Source of the DNA: Hymenopellis radicata
Lineage: Eukaryota > Basidiomycota > Agaricomycetes > Agaricales > Physalacriaceae
DNA length: 11,045 bases
Direction: 5' to 3'
Assembly (NCBI GenBank): GCA_015501595.1
Contig: JADNRX010001334.1
Span: forward strand, 1 to 11,045
Under the pieces are notes generated by a model. The model saw only the letters and a program-made list of their open reading frames with translations, made no database searches and was not told where the DNA came from. A program made the translations under genes and the position numbers. Positions 1 to 6,599 of this stretch are shown piece by piece (the stretch's first letter is position 1; each line of letters begins with the position of its first letter).

Positions 1-640
1 CATGATAGACTACTGACGTCGACGAATACGACATTGCGGGGAGGTGCTTCTGGCACGGGGAGGTCGGTTTTGTGATAGTGATACCCTACCCGAGAGCAGC
101 GGCTGTAGTATCGTTGATGAGGCGGTAGACGGCGAGGCCGGCAATGGAAGCGGCGTCTATCACTGCTCGTCGCTGGATGTCGGTGTACCATCCGGGAACA
201 GCGATGACAATAGCTGTTACGCCGTTCTTGAGCTCAGCGATGTCGCGTAGCTTAGCAAGATACATCACGACAAGCAGAGAAAAATTTGGGAGTCGCCAAC
301 ATAGTCAACCTGCAGAGGATCAGTTTCTGCTCATTTTGACAGCACGACAGCTTACCTCAACATCAACCGAGCCCTGGACGTCGGACTTTGAAGCCAGGCT
401 TGGCGTCGAGCTGGGAGAGGTCGTCAAGGTCTGAGAGGCGGATGTCGATAACGTGTTTGAGAGCGCGGCATCACGGTCGGTGATGAGCCAATGTGGTTCC
501 TCAGCGCGGTGAGCCAAAACTCGAGGATGGCCGATGCGGCGGTCGAGTCTTACGAGGGGTGAGTCCTCGTCGTCTGCAGACTGCTTCTCGCCCGCCTCAA
601 TATCCTCCGTCGGCTGCGGCACATACAATCGTATTCCGAC
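1..640 (-). pseudogene. SSE1: Hsp110/Sse1-type chaperone, decayed N-terminal ATPase part, runs off the window
   Basis: Hsp110 proteins are cytosolic Hsp70 relatives that act as nucleotide-exchange factors for Hsp70. The minus strand at 268-89 reads MYLAKLRDI, then VIAVPGWYTDIQRRAV, then RLINDTTAAALG, the classic Hsp110 nucleotide-binding segment. Downstream, near 71-13, another frame reads KTDLPVPEAPPRNVVFVDV, which continues the family. Upstream, VDVE and VDYVGDSQIF join in frame across a 46-nt intron (355-310, donor GTAAGC, acceptor CTGCAG). Farther upstream, SSFG and RNHIG traces around 525-480 fit the N-terminal region. The 5' limit near 640 is approximate. Damage is visible: TAG at 88-86 stands where the family has Tyr (GYGIT), a short TATCAC duplication shifts the frame just after it, and bases are missing near 275 between the QIF and MYLAKL parts. 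Decayed copy rather than a working gene. Family assignment is firm; exact ends are not. Confidence 0.8.
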
Positions 641-649
641 GCTCATACA

Positions 650-1099
650 GAGGCGCCTGCAGATCGTTGTACTGCGATGCCAGTCAACTCGTCGTTGATC
701 GTCATCCATCGCAAAAGCACAGTCAGATCAGAGGAGATGACAAGTCGGTCTCGACAACGACTCAAAATCGGTTGTCCTCGTCGCTCCTTCCACCAAAGCG
801 CACAGACGGTGCCAGCACGTCGTTGAAGGGTGGCGGCGTTGACGAGCTTCGGATTTCGAACTGCGTTCAATCGCTGTGCGTCGGTGTTATCTACATCCCA
901 AGAATCAGAAATGAACCGGTGAATCGCTGGACTGGATCACTCTTACCCGACCTTCGAGTTCGAGCAGAGCAAATTGAATCAATTCACCGCCGGCGTAATC
1001 TCTCTCTACTCGGATGATCTCGCGGGGATGGTGGACGCCAATGTGGCACACCAGCATCGTACCAAACACGATATCCGTAGGTGGAGGTCCAGAATAGTG
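650..1099 (-). pseudogene. ERF4: ERF4 / Golgin-A7 family gene, decayed
   Basis: ERF4 is the partner subunit of the Erf2 palmitoyltransferase that lipidates Ras at the ER/Golgi. The minus strand from 1099 reads HYSGPPPTDIVFG, then GVHHPREIIRVERDY, GGELIQFA and LELEGR, which is the start of the ERF4 domain. A 56-nt intron (946-891; donor GTAAGA, branch-like CTGATT, acceptor TGTAG) follows LELEGR, and the next exon begins ITPT, exactly as the family continues (EGR-ITPTQF). After ITPT the frame slips and a shifted frame gives QRLNAVRNPKLVNAATLQ, then RLVISSD, matching the helical part only loosely. About three codons also appear lost between QFA and LELEGR. The C-terminal end (to about 650) is too degraded to place. 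It lies directly upstream of the Hsp110 remnant in the same orientation. The N-terminal low-complexity part was not located. Confidence 0.75.
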
Positions 1100-1370
1100 C
1101 GAGGACTTGGGTATGAGACGTCATGATTGTCTGCAAAGATTTAGCATAGGCTGTTTCAAGTAGAAGAATGGACTAACGAGGAGAGAAGTATTTTGGCCAC
1201 CAAATTCCCTGTGTACATTATTCGAGGGCGGCTGAATAACCTCCCATGGTGGTGGTGAAGGTGCGACCATCTTCACACCAGAAGTGCGCCGCGACGGGGA
1301 AGACTAGTCCTAATGCTTCCGTCTGTAAACAGAAACCGTCCAGTAGAGTCGACTATCGAGTCCCCGAGAT
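1100..1370. other. No gene supported
   Basis: This stretch lies upstream of the ERF4 remnant on the minus strand. A minus-strand TTTGCAG at about 1138-1132 could be an acceptor for the exon that begins HYSG. One minus frame just below 1371 reads VVVDLGDSIVDSTGRFLF, which may be a decayed coding piece continuing from the remnant above it. I cannot name it. Confidence 0.3.
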
Positions 1371-2046
1371 CTACCACGACAGACTGGCTGTCATCCTGGG
1401 CGCATCGTCGATCTTCCCTCTCGACAACTCCTTCGCGGTCTCATGCACCGCTGCCAACATTTCGACAATATCGCGACGATGGCGGTACAACAAGGCGAGC
1501 CGTGAACGTGCAGCCTCGTTGGAGGGCTTACGCTGCCTCCCATCGTCGCCGTCGTCCTCTGTGAGCTATGGAAAAATATGCTGCCTGCTCCAGGGCTTAC
1601 GCGGCCATTCGTCGTTGCCATGTCAGCGGGGACGCTGTCATAGTCGTGAAGCCGCAGTCATCCAGCGGGGCCGCCGTATCGGACCACACGAGCCCGTCTG
1701 ATGTATCGACTGCCGTACTATCAGCGTCGATATCTATGGATGAAAAAAGACGTACCTGCACAAGCAGTTTCCTCCTTCTCTCGCGGGTTCGTGGTGAAGC
1801 ACTCTTGATGTCGAATTCCCTCTCCACGATCCAATATTTCAATGATATGCTGCACGTCGTCTCGCTACGCGGTCGTGCGTCCTAGAGTCGGCTCAGCGGA
1901 TTGGTGGGAGGTCGGGTTGGGTCAGAGGGAGACGACGCAAAGTCGATCTCCGTGACGATGTGCGACGACTCAAAGTCGGTCGCAGGTGCCGTAAATGGCT
2001 CCAGTATCGTCGGCGTTAATAGCCGTAGGCGTTGATGGTCGTCCTA
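1371..2046 (-). pseudogene. Unidentified decayed coding segments
   Basis: Three minus-strand segments look like protein rather than chance frames, though I recognise no family. (1) 2043-1885: 53 open codons between two TAGs, including FESSHIVTEIDFASS. (2) About 1860-1600: VQHIIEILDRGEGI followed by a 46-nt intron candidate (1755-1710; donor GTACGT, branch-like GCTGAT, acceptor CGGCAG) that keeps the frame open into VDTSDGLVWSD, ending at TAA 1599-1597. (3) 1565-1374: 64 open codons after an ATAG acceptor-like site, including RDIVEMLAAVHETAKEL, a probable amphipathic helix, ending at TAG 1373-1371. A GCGTAAGCCCT sequence occurs twice between segments 2 and 3. They could be exons of one gene, perhaps the 5' part of the ERF4 locus, or of another. 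Low confidence. Confidence 0.3.
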
Positions 2047-2088
2047 AGCGTATCGGTCGGCAATGGTGGTGGTACGGGAGCAAGGAAA

Positions 2089-2113
2089 CGAATCCGAACA
2101 GTGTTCGGATTCG
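2089..2113. repeat. Perfect palindrome, 12-bp arms, 1-nt centre
   Basis: CGAATCCGAACA (2089-2100), a single G, then its exact reverse complement (2102-2113). It could be a dimeric binding site, a hairpin in RNA, or the scar of a small inverted duplication. No gene start lies close enough to choose. Confidence 0.85.
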
Positions 2114-2213
2114 CGGTCCGTGTCGCCGCCGCCAAATCGCGAGGATGTTGTCGTCGATGGCGGGTGAACGGCGCGTCCGTGAGTGCTAGTATTTCACAGG
2201 AGGTATCCAGAAT

Positions 2214-2560
2214 GGTATATTAAAACATCTGTAAAGTAACAGAAAAATGAAAGGAAATCACCTATGGACTCCAAGTCGGCATAGCAAGTCTTGCAAAACA
2301 AACTTCTATGGTCAGTACTACCTACGACACAAGATCACTGCCATGGTTCGAGCTCTAATTAATGAATTAAACTGTAAAGTATTAGCTCCAGCACAAACTA
2401 GAGCAGTTGGAGCGGTTTCTCGTGCTGGAGGGCACCATCTCAGTGAATACGGGATGGGATACTTGCTACGCAAGGCATTTCCAAGCCGTGTAGCAATTAC
2501 ATCACCATGAATTAAGCTTAGATCTATGTAAGCTTGCTATGGCAGTAGATTCCGATACTT
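2214..2560. other. AT-rich tract without a supported gene
   Basis: Composition drops sharply relative to the GC-rich sequence on both sides, which suggests an inserted or old repeat. A plus-strand frame of 87 codons (2247-2510) exists, but it has no recognisable motif and is about what such a stretch gives by chance. It contains a 9-bp inverted repeat, CTCCAGCAC at 2386-2394 against 2422-2430, and several HindIII-like AAGCTT words near 2515-2535. No terminal repeats or target duplications were seen. Confidence 0.4.
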
Positions 2561-2616
2561 ACATTTGTACTCCGAAGCCTTCGTGGCTGTTCCGAGCGAC
2601 GTTGAGGTCGCTCCGT

Positions 2617-2644
2617 TCACGATCCGGCATTTGCCGGATCGTGA
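2617..2644. repeat. Perfect palindrome, 13-bp arms, 2-nt centre
   Basis: TCACGATCCGGCA (2617-2629), TT, then the exact reverse complement (2632-2644). As RNA it would form a very tight hairpin. It sits about 500 bases after the 2089-2113 palindrome, in sequence without a clear gene. Confidence 0.9.
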
Positions 2645-3110
2645 TCAGAGCCCTTTGCTCGTCGTCTCATGCCTCTTACCACCATGTCACATCAACGACG
2701 GCGACTCGTCCAGCACCGGACTTCCATCTGCAGCCGCTCCTTCTCATTTTCTTGCATCTTTTACATTTGGATCCCCGGCCTCGCTCGCCTTCATGGCTTC
2801 CAACAGTGGATAACGTTCCAGTCACAAAGCCTCTGACGGCGAGGCTCCCGGATGGCTCAACACGGAAGCGCCGTTGCGCGGATGAGGTGGACTGTGATAT
2901 CCGGTTTGCAGGCTTCAGGCATGGTTTTGGGTTGGATTGGAGATTTGGCAAGGCGGCGTTGTTTGGTGTGTCGATTTCTTATTTTTTTATTTTTATTTTT
3001 CGACGGCGTGCATGAACATCGGCTACATGTTGCTGTAGCCGTCATTCACCTTATTCTCACAAGTTCCCAATCCTCACGCTGATTCCGCTTCCCCCAAGAA
3101 ATTTCACCAA
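2645..3110. other. No confident gene; possible minus-strand remnant
   Basis: A plus frame (2539-3015) and a minus frame (2951-2676) are both open, but neither carries a recognisable motif. Another minus frame reads LERYPLLEAMKASEAGDPNV (2821 downward), and a frame shift later it reads ENEKERLQMEV. Together these look more protein-like than the longer frames and could be a decayed exon, but I cannot name it. A T-rich run with interspersed A (about 2978-3000) would be A-rich on the minus strand. Confidence 0.2.
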
Positions 3111-3130
3111 GTCGAATTGCCGCCGGCACC

Positions 3131-3215
3131 TGAGGCCACGTATGCCTCACGTGCGGGTTGGTTTAAATACCACATTCGGATGCGGAGTTTGAAACGACAC
3201 TTCTTCCTCTTACCA
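3131..3215 (+). promoter_or_regulatory. Promoter-like region with E-box, TATA-like box and pyrimidine-rich start site
   Basis: Elements in order: inverted TGAGGC/GCCTCA (3131-3136 and 3144-3149), CACGTG E-box (3148-3153), TTTAAATA (3162-3169), then about 30 bases later a CT-rich run CTTCTTCCTCTTACC near 3201-3215. This spacing is typical of fungal core promoters and points to plus-strand transcription toward the minisatellite. Basic helix-loop-helix factors bind CACGTG in fungi; which factor would act here is not known. The call rests on spacing only. Confidence 0.45.
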
Positions 3216-3338
3216 CTACCTCCGATCCCACTTCGCAACGTGGGCCACGCTATATGATGTTGCCTTGCGCACGTCGCTGGGACGCTGCCTTGTGCACGTC
3301 GTCTTGTTGCTGGTTGTTATCCATTCAAGAACCCGCAG

Positions 3339-3383
3339 GTGCGTAGTCAGTCTGCTTTCTCCCTTCACATCGCCTGACCGCAG
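3339..3383 (+). other. Candidate 45-nt leader intron
   Basis: Donor GTGCGT at 3339, branch-like CTGAC at 3374-3378, acceptor CGCAG ending at 3383. Length and signals fit basidiomycete introns. The short frame upstream (ATG 3254 or 3257, MMLPCARRWDAAL) meets a stop immediately after splicing, and ATG 3391 opens only nine codons before TGA. So if the intron is used, it more likely belongs to a leader or a noncoding transcript. A GCCTTG-GCACGTCG motif is duplicated upstream, about 25 bases apart. Confidence 0.4.
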
Positions 3384-3426
3384 CTTGACAATGTTCAAGG
3401 CCTTGGACCACGACGCCTGAGACCGC

Positions 3427-3777
3427 GACGCCCGAGGACCCGCACTACGACGCTCGAGGACCTGAATTACGATGCTCAAGGACTTGGGCTGCAACACTCG
3501 AGGACCTGCATTACGATGCTCGAGGACCCGGACTGCGACGCTCGACGACCTGCATTACGACGTTCGAGGACCCGGACTGCGACGCTCGAGGACCTTCATT
3601 ACGACGCTCGAGGACCCGGACTGCGACGCTCGACGACCTGCATTACGACGTTCGAGGACCCGGACTGCGACGCTCGACGACCTTCATTACGACGCTCGAG
3701 GACACGGACTGCGACGCTCGACGACCTGCATTACGACGCTCGAGGACCCCGACTGCGACATTAGAGGACCCGAGGAC
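3427..3777 (+). repeat. 22-bp minisatellite, 16 units, with 88-bp higher-order pattern
   Basis: Sixteen consecutive 22-bp units start at 3427, 3449, 3471 and so on to 3757. Two unit types alternate: one ends in TGCATTAC or TTCATTAC, the other in CCGGACTGC, giving a 44-bp dimer. The units at 3537, 3625 and 3713 are identical, and those at 3559 and 3647 are identical. This gives an 88-bp higher-order period that points to recent unequal exchange or slippage of four-unit blocks. Units at both edges are more diverged, as expected for an array that grows in its centre. A degenerate unit precedes the array at about 3412. The core contains CTCGAGGA, an XhoI-like palindrome. Confidence 0.95.
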
Positions 3778-3873
3778 GAGGACCACCTCTTCACCGAGGA
3801 TCAAGAGCACGAGGACAACAACAACGACGAGCACGAGGACCGTGAGGCCGAGCACGAGGAACATGGACGATGA
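3472..3873 (+). CDS. Open frame through the minisatellite with acidic tail (doubtful gene)
   Basis: A 133-codon frame begins at ATG 3472 inside the third unit and ends at TGA after HEEHGR. Because 22 is not a multiple of three, the frame rotates through all three phases of the unit. The protein therefore repeats every 44 residues (six units, 132 bp), with basic TATLDDLHYDARG-like pieces alternating with LEDPDCDARRP and LRRSRTRT. The last third is acidic and histidine-rich (EDQEHEDNNNDEHEDREAEH). The other forward frames are also open across most of the array, for example from ATG 3516 to 3764, so openness alone is no proof of coding. Support comes only from the promoter-like region upstream. 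It could be a noncoding transcript or an untranscribed satellite. Confidence 0.2.
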   Translation: MLKDLGCNTRGPALRCSRTRTATLDDLHYDVRGPGLRRSRTFITTLEDPDCDARRPALRRSRTRTATLDDLHYDARGHGLRRSTTCITTLEDPDCDIRGPEDEDHLFTEDQEHEDNNNDEHEDREAEHEEHGR

Positions 3874-3975
3874 CATTCGAGGACAAGGACAGCGACGACG
3901 TCGATGCCGATACCAACGACATGGATTAGGACACTGACGATGAGTTCGAGGATACCGACAACTAGCGAGGACGGC
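3778..3975 (+). repeat. GAG/GAC/ACG-rich low-complexity tract
   Basis: Imperfect reiterations of GAGGAC, GACGAC and CACGAGGAC continue from the minisatellite edge. In one plus frame they encode Glu, Asp and His runs; in the minus frames they give Val/Leu-rich chance frames. It probably derives from the same slippage process as the array. Confidence 0.6.
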
Positions 3976-4147
3976 GAGGAGTACGGAGGCTTGTAACAAC
4001 CATTGAGAGACAGGATCTCACAGTCTTCGGGGATGCCGAGGATCACGACCATGGTCGATGAGGATCATCAGCTTCGAGATGATCAAAGGAGGCCTGTGTT
4101 CATATATATATTGGAGATACCTATATCTACATCTGTTTATCTGTTGA

Positions 4148-4217
4148 CAATTTAATCTGTTCTCTTATCTGAATTGGATGGACAATTTGATCTGTTCTCT
4201 TATTGGAATTGGATGGA
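4148..4217 (+). repeat. 35-bp tandem duplication
   Basis: Two adjacent 35-bp copies (4148-4182 and 4183-4217), each starting CAATTT and ending AATTGGATGGA, with only a few differences. They mark the start of the AT-rich repeat block. The preceding bases (3976-4147) hold no gene I can support. Confidence 0.85.
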
Positions 4218-4340
4218 TTTGAACTGCTCTTTTGATCTTTGTTTAGGGAATGTAGGATGAGGCTTGTCTGAACGTCTGCCTCTAGATGCTTTTGGTTGAC
4301 TTTTGAGATACAGGTAGATAGCATTTAAAGCATAGTGAAG

Positions 4341-4560
4341 TCATCTTTGGAGAAGGTTCTCTGAGATCTATGCTTTATGAGAACTTTGTGATGCTTTTAG
4401 AGTGCTTCGTAAGTAATCAGAAGTCATACTAGAGTCATCTTTGGAGAAGGTTCTCTGAGATCTATGCTTTATGAGAACTTTGTGATGCTTTTAGAGTGCT
4501 TCACAAGTAATCAGAAGTCATACTAGAGTTATCTTTGGAGAAGGTTCTCGGAGACATGTG
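4341..4560 (+). repeat. 94-bp tandem repeat, two near-identical copies plus a decayed third
   Basis: Copy 1 is 4341-4434 and copy 2 is 4435-4528. By eye they differ at two positions near CTTCGTAAG/CTTCACAAG. A third copy starts at 4529 with TTATCTTTGGAGAAGG and becomes unrecognisable after about 4560. Each copy starts with TCTTTGGAGAAGGTTCTC. The two good copies are recent; the third is older or truncated. Confidence 0.92.
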
Positions 4561-4665
4561 CTTTATGCTACCTTCGGAGAGCTTTTTGATGGCTTTGGGA
4601 GTGACTTGAGGTGTCTTGGAGTGACTTAGAGTATGTGTCTCCGATAACCTTCTCCGAAAGTAACT
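4527..4665. repeat. Imperfect inverted copy of the 94-bp repeat start
   Basis: The first 30 or so bases of the third copy (4527-4556) reappear in reverse orientation at 4636-4665, sharing GGAGAAGGTT and TCGGAGACA. This could be a terminal inverted repeat of an old element or a hairpin end of the tandem array. Confidence 0.6.
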
Positions 4666-4746
4666 TTGTAGCCTTCTGGCTTTTGCGGCCTTCAAGCGCT
4701 TTAAGTTATCCTAAGTCGTCTAAACGCATATAGGCCTTTCCAGATG

Positions 4747-5525
4747 TGCAGAACGTGTATATATGTGATATATATGATCTCCAGGTGTTAGACCAGTAAT
4801 TTAATGAGGTAATTATGTCAGGAACTCGTCCTAAGCTCTGTAAACAGCTTAAGCTACCTTCACATAGTGATATTTCATGTTTTACTTGAAATGGCACCTT
4901 GAAAAATGTTTAGTTATGATTACTGTACCGTTTCGACCATAGGTTCGCGGCATGTGACGCGATATGCCGCGAACCTACAGGGAATAGCTTCGTTTCCAGG
5001 CACAGCAACGGGAATCACCCGATTGGGACACCCCGCCGCCAGGCGGGGCCGGAAATTTCCATTTTGGGCGATCTGTGCCTGGAAAAATGGACCGTGACGC
5101 GATATGGGCTATGTATAGCTTCGCTTCGCATGGCTCCGTGATCCGGTATGCGAATTACCGGTCGAAACGGTACAGTATATATCATATTGAATGAACTAAG
5201 AGGCATCTCCCATATGCTATACATGAGAGGTAAGAAAGTGAAAATGCGCAGTAGACTAACTCTTGTATAACTGCTTTCAATGCCTGAACAGGTTATAAGA
5301 TATAACTGTTATTTGGATGACTGATGTAATACCTCTCATATCACTCTAATAACAAGGTCCAACTCACATTTCATATCTCCTATCAATAGTCATAGAGTAT
5401 TGTTCAATTTATAGTAGGGCAAGTAGGTTTGCAGATGTAAGGACGACTTCTTGACCTGATTACTTCATTAATTCATTAATCTGACACCTGGAGATTATGT
5501 ATATAATATATATACACGTCCTACA
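4747..5525. mobile_element. Element or inverted duplication with 99-bp inverted arms
   Basis: Sequence 5427-5525 aligns without gaps to the reverse complement of 4845-4747. I count about 78 of 99 identical, with an exact 12-base core ACACCTGGAGAT and an exact ATATATACACGT. The span is 779 bp, or about 520 bp without the MITE inserted in it. Long inverted arms with no coding frame fit a non-autonomous foldback or long-TIR DNA transposon; an old inverted duplication is the alternative. The spacer holds a smaller inverted repeat, ATGAGAGGTA (5223-5232) against 5330-5339. I found no clear target-site duplication at the outer ends. Confidence 0.7.
4921..5177. mobile_element. 257-bp MITE with perfect 18-bp TIRs and TA duplication
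   Basis: TACTGTACCGTTTCGACC (4921-4938) is exactly inverted at 5160-5177. The outermost TA at each end can be read as the duplicated target, leaving 16-bp ends CTGTACCGTTTCGACC. A TA target suggests mobilisation by a Tc1/mariner-superfamily transposase, which is inference. Inside are nested perfect stems: TAGGTTCGCGGCAT (4940-4953) with 4964-4977; TTTCCAGGCACAG (4993-5005) with 5073-5085; CCCCGCC (5031-5037) with 5042-5048. The 13-mer GTGACGCGATATG occurs directly at 4954-4966 and 5094-5106. The element is GC-rich in AT-rich surroundings and has no coding capacity. Confidence 0.88.
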
Positions 5526-6390
5526 GAAGAAATGAAGGCAGTAGCATGTATGGAACACGTGAAATTGGGTGGACGATCCTCCCTCTAGAGCGTGGGAATT
5601 TTGATCAAAACTCCGGTGGGGAGGAAGACTGACCTCTAGAACACTGGTCCCTTCATTAAATGACATGGTTCCTTTTGCGAAAAGGTTGTAAATGAATGTC
5701 TAAAGGTAGCCCAGTACAATTTAGAGAGGTATCCCTATGTTAAATAACCAGAAATGCGAAAATGCTTAAAACAGCACTGGGGACCTATCTATACATGGAC
5801 TACTGGGTTGGGGACACTCTTCACATCATGAATAAAGGTTTATTAGCACTATAAACGATGTATCAAAGTCTCAGGTCCCCAGAGTGGCAGGATCCTATGC
5901 TATATCCCTGGTGGCCCTGGAGCAGTTATCCTTATATATCTCTTGAACCCTTCCATGAAATCACCTGAAAATGATATCAGATATCGCTCTATAGTACCTC
6001 TAAAAGGTATCAAAGTTACAAGGCCATAGGATATGTACAAGGCCTACTAGAAGTGTGGCGCATTTTTGCATCCCTAATATCTTCTCCAGTTTTGAAGCTA
6101 TCGCAAAATGGTTTACACCATTGGATTCCCAGCCCAAAAAACTATAAAAAAGGTTTTCATCACCCCACAGCCATCCCCTATAGCAGCATTCATTATTGTC
6201 CACCCCATCCAGCCCAATGCTGATCTAATCAAAAATGCGCCACAATTGCGTAGCCAAGGGCATCCCCCACCCATCCTAGGGTCCACTGATCATCTCCCAT
6301 CAATATCTAATCTCTTCATTGAAGGAATCTATTATTGGATATGTACCTGCTGGATCTATCTATTATTAGCTACCTGCCAATGCCCTACCC
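5526..6390. other. AT-rich non-coding repeat region
   Basis: No gene was found. Contents: a 12-bp palindrome TTTTGATCAAAA (5599-5610) between two CTCTAGA words; an inverted repeat CTGGGGACCT (5777-5786 with 5873-5882) that continues as CACT/AGTG with one extra base; and a perfect 15-bp inverted repeat at 6054-6244. A plus frame at 6108-6425 (105 codons) has biased composition and no motif; I treat it as chance. Confidence 0.5.
6054..6244. mobile_element. Candidate 191-bp MITE with 15-bp inverted ends
   Basis: TGTGGCGCATTTTTG at 6054-6068 is exactly inverted at 6230-6244. Arms of this length and spacing are unlikely by chance and fit a small non-autonomous DNA element. An inner hairpin, AATGGT/ACCATT, lies near 6105-6121. 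No target-site duplication is evident, so an element boundary is not proven. Confidence 0.5.
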
Positions 6391-6399
6391 CAGCCCAGC

Positions 6400-6452
6400 C
6401 ACCCGGCATGTATGGCACCAGCTGACTGCTGGTCTGCCAGCGATGCCGGGTG
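6400..6452. repeat. Two-tier hairpin upstream of the long coding frame
   Basis: CACCCGGCAT (6400-6409) pairs perfectly with 6443-6452. Nested within it, ACCAGC (6417-6422) pairs with GCTGGT (6428-6433) around a 5-nt loop, and GGC/GCC can extend that stem. Just downstream are overlapping palindromes AGAGATCTCT (6475-6484) and CTCTAGCTAGAG (6481-6492). This may be part of the leader of the gene at 6555-8339 or the end of another repeat. Confidence 0.6.
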
Positions 6453-6599
6453 TATCTAGATATTACCTTTAATTAGAGATCTCTAGCTAGAGACAATATT
6501 GAATCATCTTCCCCTCTTGTATGAGACGATATCTAGATAGAGCCTAGTGCATAGGGTGAGCAAGACACTATCAAACTCCGAGACAACTGGCTGAGGAAA

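Noticed and set aside
44..1885. Long plus-strand frames in the left block (for example 493-1017 and 1246-1701)
   Set aside because: They are antisense to the Hsp110, ERF4 and unidentified remnants, have no motifs, and arise from GC-rich composition.
2341..2365. B-box-like GGTTCGAGCTC suggesting a tRNA or SINE
   Set aside because: No A-box at the right distance and no cloverleaf or acceptor stem around it.
2539..3015. 158-codon plus-strand frame
   Set aside because: No recognisable motif; the composition is Ser/Arg/Leu-rich as expected for GC-rich chance frames; it ends in a T-rich run read as Phe/Ile.
3427..3777. CRISPR array
   Set aside because: The repeats are directly tandem with no unique spacers and sit in a eukaryotic context.
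3643..4052. Minus-strand frames with Val/Leu-rich, membrane-like translation
   Set aside because: They are the reverse reading of GAC/GAG low-complexity sequence, so the apparent hydrophobic segments are a composition artefact.
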